A stretch of DNA of 64,000 bases, from positions 6,772,001-6,836,000 of the forward strand of contig CM072807.1 in assembly GCA_037013495.1 (NCBI GenBank), read 5' to 3'. The notes under the pieces were generated by a model. The model was not told the origin of the DNA. It made no database searches and was given only the letters and a program-made list of their open reading frames with translations. The translations under genes were made by a program, and so were the position numbers. Shown here in pieces: positions 34,231 through 47,380 of the stretch. The DNA comes from Hippophae tibetana. Its lineage: Eukaryota > Streptophyta > Magnoliopsida > Rosales > Elaeagnaceae. The first letter of the stretch is position 1. Each line of letters opens with the position of its first letter.

Positions 34231-34939
34231 ACAGTACTGTTAGAGAATTTCTCTCTACATGAGCTGTAAGAATGGATCATATATGTACTTATGAAAATTT
34301 GACTAATCCTTTGACGAAAGGATTAACAAGAGAGAAGGTTTTCAAAAACTCCGAAAGGAATGTGACTGATGCCCTTAGAATGAAGAGTCACTCATGATGG
34401 TAACCCAACTTATAGACTGGAGATCCCAAGAAATAAGTTCAATGGGTAATAACAAGTCATGAAGTGATATGAGATGAATCATGCTATTGTGAAGTCATAT
34501 TCTATATTGTTAGAAGCATGAAGTCCTGAAGCGACAGAAAGGATGAGTTAATTATTAAACTCTTAATGAGTTCTATACTCTATGTGGAGTGGAGTACGTA
34601 GCTACAGGAGTACTCTTGATAGACTCACCTATGTGAATATGAAAGTATGGCCGCTTCCTATGAAAATTTTGGGCAAAATTTACTAGAGCATTCACTATAC
34701 TGGGATACACGTGCATGACCGTAAAATACAGGCTTTTCGAATTACACTTTGGAAAGGTTGTGTGTGTGATGTTGTTAGAGATAGAGTTCAAAACTACGAG
34801 TTACTCTAGTATATTCTAAAGCATCAACACTATGCAAAGGTTCAAGTCGATAGACACCTTTTGCTTATGCACAATCTTATACTTTTAATTGATCGTTTGC
34901 TCGATAAAACTATTTTTATTTAAAATTCAAGTGGGGGAT

Positions 34940-35633
34940 TGTTGGAAATGAATTTAAATAAAAAATATTTTTTATTATTTTATGACCGTTATTTCATAAA
35001 TTATGTAACTGTCATTTTTATAATTATATGGTCATTATTTTTATGACCGTGATTTTTATAATTATGTGACCGTTACTTTTATGACCATTATTTTTATAAT
35101 TATGTGACCGTCACTTTTATAACCGTTATTTTCATAATTATGTGGCCATTAATTTTATGACCGTTATTCTCATAATTATGCGACATTTACTTTTATAACC
35201 GTTATTTTCATAATTATGTGTCCGTTATTTTCATAATTATAGGACCGTTACACATATTTTTTCCACTATAAAAAGGGGCAATAGCCCTCAATTTAGAATA
35301 TAACTTAACAACTCAAAAACGTTTCTACGGTTCTTTATAGCAAAACTAAAGAAAAGAAAATTTTAGAATTATTTTATCAGATTTCCAAGCAACATAAATA
35401 TTTGAGAGGTGTAGTATTCCGGACTTCATCAGTGCAGTGAAGTTCCGAGACAGAAAATGATTCTGGGCTGTTTTATCCTGTGGACGACGAGGTTGTGTTT
35501 GCTTGCACAAATTTGGACAGAGCCGCGAAACGTCTTAAAGATAACGACCTAGTCCGCGACTCAATCCAAGCAGTTTATTTCAAGTTATCGGTAATATTGC
35601 TTTTACATAATTTTTCACATATTTGTTCCAACA
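34940..35633 (+). repeat. 3' LTR with internal GACCGTTA tandem array
   Basis: Same length as the 5' LTR (694 bp) and colinear with it, including the tandem array and CACTATAAAAAGGGG. The differences are mostly single substitutions within the array. Confidence 0.92.
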
Positions 35634-38516
35634 ATATGTAAATGATGTTTATGTTACATCTGTACCGGATATTGACATAATTGCAACATATAGTGATACC
35701 TCTAGTGCTGTTCGAATCAGTAGGGTGAAAATGAGGGACTTATCTGCTTCCTGGGTCCTGGAAAACCTAGTGCTGGAAATCATGAGCAGGCAAAGAGTGT
35801 ACAGGTATATTCAAAAGTTTCATTATTCTGCAAGACTTTCAGCAATTATGAAAACCATATAAAGCTTAGAAAATTAGAAAATAATCCAAAAAGCTTCAAT
35901 ATTTCAGTATCATATTTCACTTAGAAGACATCATTGTTTGTTTTACTTCTGATGGATACAAATAGCACTTCTACCGAATTTTCTTTTTCTTGAATTTCAG
36001 GGAGTGGAGGATTCAACTGAGTCTATGTCTAGACTTAAAGAGAAAGATGAGCTTTCTAATGGTGAGCACCAATCTGGAGGTGGTGGAAACCATTATCCTC
36101 GTCCATCATCAATGAACCCAGTGAAGCTTAAGCGGCGGGTGAATGGTCAAATGAACCATTTTTTTTTTTTGGTTTTTTTTTTTTGGGTTTTACTCCTTTT
36201 TGCAGTTGGGTCAGATTCTAATTATTCCTGTTTTCAGAACATGCGATTAGACAGTAGAAATCTTCGGAGTGCAGAGCTAATTCATCTTGATAAAGAAGCT
36301 AACGACCAACTGGCAGAAGGAGCAATTGAGCGCTCTAAAAGTTTGGATACTACTGTGAAGGGAAAATACAGCTTATGGAGGAGAGATTTTGAAAACCCTA
36401 ATTCTGATTCTACGTTGAAACTCATGCGAGACCAGATTATAATGGCCAAAGCATATGCAAACCTTGCAAAGTCTATGAATGAAATTACTCTTTACAGTTC
36501 TATCATAATACAATCCAAAAAAAGCCGGCTTGCTATTGGAGAAGCAAGTTCTGATGCTGAACTTCATCCAAGGTATTTCTTATCGTTTCCCTCAAACTCT
36601 TTTTTTTTTTTTACCAGGCTTGAATTTATTCTTTGTTCTCATGGAGACTTTTACTTGGTTTCCTTTTTTAAGTGCACTTGATCAGGCAATAGCAATGGGT
36701 CATATCCTTGCTACAGCAAAGGACAAATTATATGACTGCCCTATTATGGCCAAGAAATTTAGAGCCATGCTTCAGTCCACTGAAGAAAATTTAACTGCCG
36801 TGAAGAAGAAGAGTGCGTTCTTGATTCAGCTTGCTGCAAAAACAGTCCCTAAACCGCTGCATTGTCTTTCTCTGGAACTTGCTGCTGACTACTTCCTGCA
36901 GGGCCACTATAAAAGAGAATATCTTGACAAAGAAAAGCTTGACGATCCTTCTCTCTATCACTATGCCATTTTTTCTGATAATGTATTAGCAACTTCAGTG
37001 GTTGTCAATTCAACTGTGATACATGCCAAGGAACCTGTGAAACATGTTATCCATATAGTCACAGACAAACTGAACATTGCAGCGATGAAAATGTGGTTTC
37101 TTCTTAATCCTCCAGCAGGGGCTACCATCCAAGTTGAAAATGTTGACGATTTCAAGTGGCTTAATTCCTCTTACTGTCCAGTTCTTCATCAACTTGAATC
37201 TGCCCTTATGAAAGAGTATTATTTCAAGGCACATGATCCTTTCTTCACTATCTGTTGGTTCCGATAATCTTAAGTATAGGAATCCAAAATATTTATCCAT
37301 GTTAAACCATCTTAGGTTTTATCTTCCTGAAGTTTACCCAAGGTTGGACAAGATCTTATTCTTGGATGATGATATAGTAGTTCAGAAGGATTTGACACCT
37401 CTTTGGTCCGTTGATCTGAGAGGGATGGTAAATGGTGCTGTAGAGACCTGTAGGGAGAGTTTCCACAGATTTGACAAGTATCTCAATTTTACAAATCCTT
37501 TGATCTATGAGAACTTTGATCCAAATGCTTGTGGTTGGGCATTCGGCATGAACATGTTTGACTTGAAGGAGTGGACAAAGCGGAATATTACTGGAATATA
37601 TCACTATTGGCAAAACTCGGTAAAGCTTCTTCCCTCATTTTCCTTCATGTTTCTTTCATTGAATCGTCAACTTATGTATATCTGCCTTTGGCCTTGTGTT
37701 AGATGCTTTCTAGCTCTGTACCAGTCATTGAATTATTTTTATTCTTAGACACAGGGAATCCATTATTGTTATATGTTTAGATAATTTTTCATTGAAGTAT
37801 CTGGTTGTCATGCTGTCTGGGGAAATCATAACACGCTCTATACTTTATTTTCTTTTTATGTTTTGTCGTTTTAACATTGTTGTATGAGCATCTCATATAG
37901 TTGACATACTCTTTCGTTTTTTGAGCTCGAGGATGGGTATCCTCTGGTTCTGTTGTCTTTCTATATCTTCCATTCTCTTGGAAAATAGAGAAAGGTAAGA
38001 CGAAAATTGATTGCCGTCACATTGTCATATTTGGTTACAGCTGTTGCATGAGATTTGTCACATTTTATTTGTATTAACGTGATTATCCTTATCCTTGTCT
38101 AATGAATGAAAGTCTTGCAAATAGTTTCTCTTTAATATGTAGGCTTAAAGGGACAATGTTATTAGTTTATTGCGCTAGTTGATATTACTGATAGCCATTT
38201 TTGCCAACTATTACTGATAGAAGGAATCTGATGCAGAATGAGAATAGAACCCTTTGGAAACTTGGCACATTGCCACCAGGACTAATAACTTTCTACAATC
38301 TTACTTATCCACTGGATCGGGGCTGGCACGTTTTGGGACTTGGCTATGACCCAGCGCTCAACCAAACAGAGATAGAAAATGGAGCTGTCATTCATTAATA
38401 ATGGGAACTACAAGCCATGGTTGGATCTTGCTATTTCTAAGTACAAGTCATACTGGTCTAATTATGTAGTGTTTGATAATCCTTATCTTGGACTTTGTAA
38501 CATTGGTGAACAATGA

Positions 38517-39155
38517 TTTTGTCTCTTCCTTCTTCCTCTTTCTATATACGAACACATCCTTGTAATATTCATTATCAATGAACGAAATAGAAAATTCTTT
38601 ATTGCTTCCAGATTTTGAGCTACCTTAATACCCCAAGTAATACACACACACATATATTTTAATAGATTTTGTCTTTTAAATTATAATAAATCATTTGGCT
38701 TTTAAATATATTTGTATGAATATGGAAAAGTGGGTTGATTTAGGTACTTCTGATCACTAATTGAATGTACTATTACATAAATAATTGGGTCAATGTGAAA
38801 TGATTGGAATAAGACTTGTATTAAAGTGAGAATTGCTTGTAGAACATTAAGCTTAAAACCGAACCTTAAATGCTGAAAGGGATTACAAATTGTTTGTACA
38901 TTATCAGTTAAAGAAACTAATGAATCACATAGCTCATATGCAGTCTCAATCCAAATGCTTACTGCTTCCAATTTATTCTATGTATGTTAACCATTGATCT
39001 ACAAAACAAGATCTAATGTGTTTCTAACTTTAAGCCGAACATAAAGTGAATGGATTCATAACCATGAAATTGTTCCCTCCATTTGATAAACAGCAAAAAG
39101 CTCTAAAAATTTCAACCATATAACTAAAACATTTATAGGCACTAGTTACTGTTTA
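38517..39155. other. Convergent intergenic region between the GAUT remnant and NLP
   Basis: The 3' ends of the two genes face each other over 640 bp. AATGAACGAAATAG near 38577 could serve GAUT polyadenylation. No gene was seen. Confidence 0.5.
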
Positions 39156-42100
39156 TTAGGATGGGCTGCAGCAACCATATGAATTTACTTGATTGGGATA
39201 AGAGTTTCTTTGAAGGAAGAGTATGATTGTGCGGCTTTGAGAAGATTTGTATATCTCTATGCACTCTTGAAGATCAGCATTACATTTCAGAAGAACCCAC
39301 TCACGATCATCATCCAGGTACTTGATCTCAATTGTACTAATGTCATCTAAATTGAAACGCCTAGCAATCTCTTGTTGTAAATCTGTGAAAGAACAATTTG
39401 GTTGCAAAGTGAACCTGATTTTTTCATCCCCAAGATTAGCTTTAACTCTAAAACCATACCCATCTTGTAAGTTTCTACTATTACTTCCTCGTATGGGAGG
39501 TAAAATCTCGAAACTTTGATTATCACTTAATGAGATGTAGCTTTGTGAAACAGGGATTTCATCTTGGTTAGAAGCAAGGAACTCTGTATCACTACAAGCT
39601 CTTTTAATCATCCCAAATTTGTCTCCTGTCATTAGAGCTGAATCTCCATTGTTAAAGGCATTAATGTTGGTTGAGTTCTGTCGTATTCCAGTGGCACTAA
39701 CAGTTGAACCAGAAGTTTGACTGCTTGAAGGTGATGGAGACTTTGTATTGTTTCCATGATTGAATAATCCAATTTCATGTTGAGAGTTCAATTGCCTGGA
39801 ATGATCACTTGTGTTCCCTGGTGACAAAGGTCTCCCTTGAAGCTTTGGGGAGTTCAATTCTGGAAAGCTTGAATAGAAAGATCCTATTTGTATAGAACCT
39901 TCAGCACCTTGAACCGAGTCAATTACTAGTTGGAGTTTCCTCAGAGAATGGCCTACCTTCTTGATCTTTCGAGACGGCCATCTGGTTATTCCATGTTGCC
40001 TGCATATCCTTTTCAGTGTTGTGGGACAAACTGCAAATCGAACAGGCAGGGTAAGTGATACGTGGTGTGGCTTGAATTAATAAAGAGCACGTATGAACTA
40101 ACGGTAAATTACCTTTACTAATAATATTTGATGGCAAATTAAGGAGATAATTTAATATCATATTTAGGAAATGAATCAGATATATATATATAAAGTTTGG
40201 ATGTAATTAGAGATTCAAAATCCAAAAGAAACTTTTAACGACACGAGAGAGAAAGAAACAAAGGGAGAGCATTTTAGAATTTTTCAATATATACAATTAT
40301 TGAGATCTTAATATAAACTTTTATTTATTCTTCTATTAATTTCCTTTATCAAAGTTACTTATTTTAGAACAATTGTTATAAGAGTTATGACTTTAAAAAA
40401 ATTTAATATTAAGAAATTTATCGATAATAATAATTTTAATTTATGACAGATGAAATGCTTGTTCTTCTCGTTCATCAAAAATGTGAGATGACATTAGAAG
40501 AAAAAGTAAATTTATCAAATGATCTAACATCTTTACAAAAGCAAGCGAAAATGAAAAGGGTTTATAGTACATTTTTATTATTATTGGGTGACGAAATTTT
40601 AGAAGAAAAAAATGTTAACAAGATGTGAAAAAAACCTAACAGTCATATATAAATAAATCTCCACATAATCGTCTATATTTAAAGAAACAATTATATGGTC
40701 TCCAGATGGTAGGAAGAAGAGAATATTTATAGACATATAGATAAATATAATCAAGTTATTCTTATTTTAAAAATAATGATATTGTAATAGATAACGACAA
40801 TAAAGCTATTATTATTCTCAATTTCCTGCCAAGATCTTATGATAATTTAGCAAACACCATAATTTTCAGAGAGAATTCAATATCCATGAAGTAAGTAAAG
40901 ACAACCTTACTATCTTGAGAATTGAAGAGGTAACTCAACAATTCATATGGTGGGAGTAGATCTAGTGAAGGATTGTCGGTTCGAGGTAGAATAGAAGAAT
41001 GGAAGAAGAACTACCAAAGAAGTCGATTTAAATCATGCAACAAATATAGAAAGAATAACAATATATGTCATAACTTTCAAAAGAAAGGAAATATGAAAAG
41101 AAAATGCTTGTAACTTAAGAAAGACAAGGTGAGTACTTCAGAGTTTAGTGGATTAGTTGTTGCCTCAGAAAAGTCAAAGGTGAAAATATTCTCTTTGTCT
41201 CATCAAATGATAATGATGAGGACTCAATTCTTGATTCGTTGTGTGCTTTTCACATGATTCCCAACATAGATTGGTTTATTACATTCCAAGAGGTTGATGA
41301 CGGTAAATTTTAATGGAGAATTATAGAGCTTGTAGTATAACTGGTAAGGGTACAGTAAAAATCAAGATGAATGACAGTATTATGAGAACGTTAATCGATG
41401 TGAGGTATGTACCCGAATTTCAGAAGAACTTGATTTCATTAAGCACTCTAGACATTCTTGGTTGTTCATATCTAGTTGAAGCTAAAGTCTTAAGAGTTTC
41501 TAAAGGTTCCTTGACGATTATGAAAAGAAAATTGAAAAATAGACTATATATCTTACAAGGTAGCATGGTGGTAAGTACAACCTCAATTTCTTCTATTTTT
41601 TATTCTAACCAACCCTGTTTGTGGGATATGAGGTTAGTTCATATGAGTGAGCAAGGATTGAATGAGCATAGTAAGAAAGACTTCATTGATGGACATTGGA
41701 CTAGGAAGCTGGATTTCTGTGAATATTGTGTTTATAGGAAACAAAATTGAGTGAAGTTTAACATTGGAGTTCACAGGATGCGAAGGACTCTTGATTACAT
41801 CCATTTGCACCTGTAGAGCCTATCAAGTATTCCTTTTCACGGTGGAGCAAGGTACATACTAAATTTCATTAATGTTTGTTCAAGGAAAGTTTAGATATAT
41901 GTCTTGAAACAAAATAGTGATGTATTCCTCAAGTTCAAGAAATGGAAAACTCTCGTGGAAAAGCAGACAAAGAAGAAGGTCAAGCGACTCAGAATATTGT
42001 AGCAATGAGTTTTGTGCAAATGAAGGTATAAATCGCCATAGAACAGTGCAACATATGCCACAATAAAATTGTGTGGCAAACTAAATGAACAAAAACGTTG

Positions 42101-45100
42101 CTTGAGAGAGCCCAATGCATGCTCTCAATTACAGGCTTGCCTAAGCAATTTTGGGCAGAGGTAATTGCATGCTATTTAGTGAATAGGTCTCCTTTTATAG
42201 TTATTGATTGTAAGAATCCAAAGTAGATGTGGTTGGATTCTAGGGAAAATTATTCAATTTTGTGTGTATTTAGGTGTTCAATTTATGCTCATGTTAATGA
42301 AGAAAAGCTAGAGCCAAGATCCAAGAAATTCATACTTTTGGGTTATCAAGATGGTATTAAGGGGTACAAGATGTAGAACTTTAAGGAGTTGAAACTTATA
42401 TCAGTAGAAATGTGACTTTTGATGAGACAATCATACTTAACCCCATACGGGGACTATGATGACAAAGTTCAAGTTCATAGAGCTAACAAGAAGGTGGAGC
42501 TTAAGGGTAGTTCCTAAGCAAGAACTAGAGGAGGCATATGAAGACGTTGTATTAATAGAGCCTAAGTACATCTTGACTAAAGATAGGCAAAGAAGACAAA
42601 TCAGACCACTGTAACGGTACAATGATTTTATTACTTTTGCACTCAATATGTTAGAGATCATTAAAGAACAAGAACATAGCTCATTCCATGAGACAATTAC
42701 TTGTGATGAAGAACTACAGTGGATAGGTGCCATGAAAGAAGAGCTTGAATCCTTCCATAAGAATCAAACTTGGGAGTGGATATTCAAGAAGAAATATGGA
42801 CTAAGGTTCAAAGAAAGGCTTGTAGAAAAAGGTTTTACACTCTAAGAAGGTATTGACTTCAATGAAATGTTTTCTCCTGTGGTAAATGATAGTTCTATTC
42901 ATGTGCTACTTGCTTTGGTGTCCCCGTATGATCTGGAGTTAGAGAAATTATATGTGAAGATGAACTTTCTCCATGGTGATATGGAGGAAAGGATTTATAT
43001 GCAACAACTTGAAGGGTTTGTTGTACCAGGAAAAGAAAATCATATTTGTTTGCTCAAGAAGTCCCTATATGGTTTGAAGCAGTCAACAAGACAATGGTAT
43101 AAACGGTTTGACTCGTTTATGATTTGTATTGGATACATACGTAGTGAGTATGTCATTTGTGTCTATTACAGACAACTTATTGATAGCTCTTATATTTACT
43201 TGCTTTTTTATATTGATGACATGCTAGTTTCTTGTAAAATTCTTGATATGTAGATAATATGAGATCAAAAAGTTGGAAGATTGTGATAGTTCTAGATAGA
43301 TTTGGAATGCATAATGCAAAGCCAATTAATACTCATTTTGCAACTCATTTTAAGTTATTTGCAAAAATGTCACCACAACCAAAAGAGAAAGAGAAGTTCA
43401 TGTTTTTTTACTCAATTATAATTAGGAGTCTTATGTATGTCATGGTCTATATTAGACCAGATATTATGCATGTAGTAAATGTTGTTAGTCAATACATAGT
43501 TAACCCAAGAAAGGCTCAATAGGAGGCTGTGAAGTGGATTCTCAAATACTTGAGAGGTTCAACAGATGTAGGCTTGGTTTTTGGTAGAGGAACAAATGAG
43601 ATTATTAGTCATATTATTGGATTTTGTGACTTAGATTATGTTGGCAATTTTGATCGTAGACGATTCTTAATAATTTATATTTTCACTCTTGGAGGTAATG
43701 CTATGAGTCGTGTGACGTTACAATCCAATGTTACTTTGTCAACCATAGAAACAGAGTGCATAGTAGCTACAGAAGCAGGAAAATAAGTTTTATGGCTTAA
43801 AGGTCTAATTGGTGATCATGACATAAATCAAAAGGATTTTATTGTGTTTTATGATAGTCAAAACGTAATTCACTTAACAAAAACCAGATATACTATAAAA
43901 GAAAAAAACATATTGATGTTATGATGCACTTTATTCGCAATATCATAACACGAGGTGACGTGTTGGTGGATAAAATTGCTACTTCTAATAATCCAATAGT
44001 CATGATGATAAAAGCTCTCTTATTAGTGAAATTCAAATTCAAATTCAAATATTGTTTGGAATTAATTGTCATATGTAAATGTTAGTTGATACTGAAAGCA
44101 TAGTAGCAATATTAATAAACATAATCATCGAATGCTTTTGAAAATTCAAGCCAAGGTGAGATTTATTATGTCGTGTGGCTTGAATTAATAAATACTCTAT
44201 ATGAAGTAACAATAAATTAAATTTACTAATAATATTGATGGAAAATTAAGAAGATAATTTAATATTCATTCTATATTTAGGAAATGAGTCACCTATATAT
44301 ATTTGTAAAGTTCGGATGTAAATAGAGATACAGAAGAGAATAGAAACTTAGAGAGAGATATAGAGATATAGAGAGAAAGAAAGAAATAAAGAAAAGCAGA
44401 GAGAAAATTTTAAAATTTTTCAATACATACAATTATTGTATATTATTCGTATTATCAATTATAGAGAACTAATTTTCTTTATCAAAGTTTCTTATTTCAC
44501 AGCAGTAAGCAAAATCAATGTCATGTTAACGAAAATCATGATGAATTTGGTTTCATACATATACAAGAAAAAAAATAGTTAGTCCTGACCAGAATACGAA
44601 TGGATTTGAAATTCAATACTATCTGGTTTGTGTTCTGTTGTTAGATTGAGTTTTCATTTATTAATGTATTGACTATTGATAGTTTTAATTGCAGTGTATA
44701 TAATTTCGTACCTCCAATACTTTTTGCAGCATCTTTGAGACTTCCTGCAAAGTATTGCCGAAGAACTTGTAAGCTGATAGTCTTTTCTGTCTTTGTCCTT
44801 CTCTTCTCGCCGGCTTTTCTGCCACCTGACGAGCGTTGTCCACCAAAAGAATAAGAATCACCACCACCCTCAACAGAACTTCTTGCTGCTGCAGAACTTT
44901 GTTGAAGTTGTCCAAATTCTGAAAAGACTTGAGTATTAGGTACAATCCCATGATTGTTGTCCCAATGAGTTGTCACCTTAAACTCTTCTTTAACTTCTTC
45001 TGTTAGATAATCCAATGAGACAGAGATACCTTTACCCTGTTGTTGAGCCTCCATCATATGAGCAATCCAAGAAGATTCTTTCAAAGAGGGATCATCAGAT

Positions 45101-47380
45101 GAAAATTCAAATTTCTGGGTTGTTTCTTCCTTGCTATATCCTCCATTTTCTACAACAATTGCTTCCCTAATTGGCGGTAACATGACTTCTTCAAATTCTT
45201 TTCCTACAACAACATGTAAGCTCCTACAAGATTGTTGTATAACTATAGATAATGAGTTCAGCATCTGCTTATGTTCTTCACTATCTTGGCAATATTTAGG
45301 CAAGAAGAATTCCAACACGAAATCAAGAGATCCCGTGTAGAGACTTCGAAAAGGAATTGCAACAGCAGCACAAAGTCCAAACATCCTAGCATGGTGAGAT
45401 AGAGGATATTCTGTCTTGCTAAAGGCAGTAACATCAGTAGCAAAGCATGGTTTGTTTGTTGAGAAGGCAACCCCAACAATTCCTTGACCTCGAAGCAAAT
45501 GGTGCTCGGAACAAGCCTCATGGAAGCCTAAAATCTCTCGATCAACAACCAAACAAGCTGAATCTACTGTTGAAACACAATGAGCATAGTTCTCATTAGA
45601 GTGCCTCCAACCACCTTTACCTTGTTGAATACATGGAACCCAAGTAAGAGCCAATGGAAATCTATGAGTTTTGCAGACAGTTGTTAGAACCTCCACTATC
45701 TCACTCAAGGCAGCTTGATATAGCTCATCACAGGTCTAACATCAAAAAAGAAAAAGAAAAAGAAAACTATGAGCCCTATTGAATAATATGTAATTCAAAA
45801 TTCTAGTACTTCTTAAAGGTAAGAGTCCTTATACCTTTATAGTAGGAGGGCAGAAATCATGAAAGCTCCTGAGATCAACAGCCTGCAACTTGTATGCGTT
45901 AACACCCAAATAACATATAAGATCAACGACTTTAACTTTTAGAATAATTAATTGCTAACTTTCTTTTATTATGGTATCAAAGTGCTTCAATTTCAAAAAA
46001 ATTACTAATATTAAATAAGCGTTTCTTTCTTTCACTTCTATCCAACTATAAAGTCTACCTCCACTTCAATTCTAACTCCACATGATGGGATTTCTCGATC
46101 CACATGTGCAACCCTATCACACTCGTTTACACATCTCATAAGTAAGAACTCATTAATTCAATGGTAGTGATAAAAAAAATCCCATCAATTAAGGGGGAGA
46201 ATTAAGACACAAATAATATATAAAATAATAATTAACTCACCTCCTAATGGTTTATGCTTTCGTAGAATTGTTTGCTAACTCTTCTATAACATTATAGTTA
46301 ATTAGTAAAAAACATAACAATAATTACATATCATATATAGCCAATCTGAATTTTTTTTCCCTTCCATGTTTTATATGATTCATTTATTCACGTAGACTTA
46401 CTTTTAATCTTTTAAAAATTAATTTTTTACATGATTAAATCAACATATGTGCACAGTTCACTGTATTTTTTAACATGTAAAAAACATATGTTTTTTACAT
46501 TATACGAAAAAGAAAATATTTGCAGGAAGTTACAAATAAAATTAAAATGAAATTCCATCTATGAATGATTATGCAAAGAAGAAGAAGAAGACACCTCAAG
46601 GGCCTGGCAGACATATTCGAGTTCTGGACGATAGTTGATCTTTTGAGTGGTCATAACAATCTCAACAACACCTAAACAATTAGCACTACCTTTTTCAAAT
46701 ATAGGAAGTGCTAAAGACCCACGAACATTATACTGTTGAGCATAACCAATACGTGGATACTCATAGCTCTTGAAGTAACGAACATCAGGTGTCCACTCTG
46801 GTAATTTACCCAAGAAAGCTCGAGTTGGCAAACCAACAGACTCAGCTGAGTGTTCTTCAGTTAAAAACTTGTAAGACTTTGATACATCTCTATAATTTGC
46901 TAGACTCTTTGAGTTTGGATCAATTGCATATGGTTGGTCATAAGTTGTTAGAACTTGTGTACCTCCTTTTCTAATAGGAACCCAAATTTGTATAAGCACA
47001 TCTCTATATTTTGTACGTTCTTTTAGGTACCCAATTGCTAATATCATCCTCTCTTTAACTGAAGAACAAGGACCTGGATTTGCACTTGGACCAATCCAAA
47101 CTTCTCCTTCTGTCGTGTGATCTTGATCTTGATCTTGGTAGATTTGTTGATCATTTGAGAGGCCAGTACTAGAATTTGAAGGAGGCATCATGTAATTTGA
47201 ATTAGGTTCTAAAAGAGGTCTTGAGTTATTAGTAGGCTGCATAAAGTTTAATCCATGACCACATGAAGTCTCTAACCAACATCCTTCAAACAAAAGTTGA
47301 TTCATGAAATCTACTTCCATGTTGGTATTATCTGTGAATTCTCCACACCAAGAATTCGGCATCAACGCACCGTATTCCAT
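39156..47380 (-). CDS. NLP: NIN-like protein (NLP), RWP-RK and PB1 transcription factor, four exons
   Basis: Exons on minus: 47380-46595, 45882-45835, 45735-44712 and 40030-39156 join in phase to 2733 nt, 910 aa, a normal NLP length. The start MEYGALMPNSW leads to VDFMNQLLFEGCWLETS, typical of NLP N-termini; an in-frame ATG 13 codons upstream is possible but less likely. The GAF-like N-terminal region contains WIGPSANPGPCSSVKERM, DVLIQIWVPIRKGG and RPELEYVCQALE. RWP-RK (about 590-641) spans intron 3 and ends RWPSRK at 636-641. PB1 (about 814-893) has a basic lysine near its start and the acidic stretch YLDDDREW. NLPs bind nitrate-responsive elements, and the N-terminal region carries nitrate signalling. 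Segment wording favours the NLP1-5 side over NLP6/7. Intron 3 contains a 4.4 kb copia, but the coding frame is intact. Confidence 0.94.
40056..40371 (+). repeat. 5' LTR of the intronic copia
   Basis: It opens TGATACGTGG and ends TTTTAGAACA. It is about 30 bp shorter than its partner, having lost bases near its start and in the GA-rich GAGAGAGA tract. Confidence 0.85.
40443..43800 (+). pseudogene. Gag-pol remnant of the intronic copia
   Basis: A gag stretch runs 40443-40628 (MTDEMLVLLVHQKCEMTLEE). Protease/GAG-pre-integrase text runs 41313-41750 (RACSITGKGTVKIKMNDSIM, DVRYVPEFQKNLISLSTLD, CEYCVYRKQN). Integrase remnants lie at 41760-42450 (LPKQFWAEVIACYLVN near 42130). RT is at 42648-43253 (MEERIYMQQLEGFVVPGKEN, LLKKSLYGLKQSTRQWY, YIDD at 43209-43220), and RNase H text is at 43529-43786 (VKWILKYLRGSTDVGLVFGR, STIETECIVATEAGK). 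Stops and shifts separate all blocks; part of RT after YIDD is deleted. It is non-functional. Confidence 0.88.
44157..44504 (+). repeat. 3' LTR of the intronic copia
   Basis: It opens TGAGATTTATTATGTCG after the purine-containing CCAAGG and ends TTCACAGCA, directly followed by the TSD copy GTAAG. Confidence 0.85.

Larger units (their letters stand above)
29859..35633 (+). mobile_element. Ty1/copia retrotransposon, 5775 bp, complete with LTRs and TSD
   Basis: Two 694-bp LTRs (29859-30552, 34940-35633), both TGTTGGAAATG...CCAACA, flank a gag-pol remnant. The target duplication ATATG is at 29854-29858 and 35634-35638. A polypurine tract (AAGTGGGGGAT) abuts the 3' LTR. It lies in a GAUT exon, 6 nt after the splice acceptor at 29852. 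LTRs differ at a few percent of positions by eye, so the insertion is not recent. No iMet-type primer binding site follows the 5' LTR. Confidence 0.96.
20511..38516 (+). pseudogene. GAUT3-like: GAUT3-like galacturonosyltransferase (GT8), broken by two transposons and point lesions
   Basis: Exon pieces: 20511-20551 plus 29807-29816 (split by the CACTA), 29853-29858 plus 35639-35804 (split by a copia), 36001-36138, 36238-36572, 36673-37619 and 38237-38516. The protein text matches plant GAUT3: RISRVKMRDLS, IGEASSDAELHP, KKSAFLIQLAAKTVPKPLHC, HYAIFSDNVLATSVVVNST, metal-binding FLDDDIVVQKDL (DDD at 37365-37373), ACGWAFGMNMFDLKEW and LWKLGTLPPGLITFYNLTYP. An extra base near 37240 shifts the frame between AHDP and SLSVGSDN. 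At 38396-38398 a TAA and a shift follow AVIH, and the rest (NYKPWLDLAISKY) continues in another frame to 38516. Exon phases near 35804/36001 also disagree. Such enzymes act in pectin synthesis in the Golgi. The two small indels could be sequence errors; the two insertions are not. Confidence 0.88.
40056..44504 (+). mobile_element. Ty1/copia retrotransposon in NLP intron 3, 4449 bp
   Basis: LTRs at 40056-40371 and 44157-44504 share TGTGGCTTGAATTAATAAA and the rest of their length. The target duplication GTAAG is at 40051-40055 and 44505-44509. A degenerate iMet primer binding site (TGTTATAAGAGT) lies at 40374-40385. The internal part carries broken gag-pol on the plus strand, opposite to the host gene. 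Its insertion point is 25 nt inside the 3' end of the NLP intron. Confidence 0.94.

Noticed and set aside
44669..45521. Several plus- and minus-strand frames overlapping NLP exon 3
   Set aside because: Shadows of the NLP coding exon in other frames.
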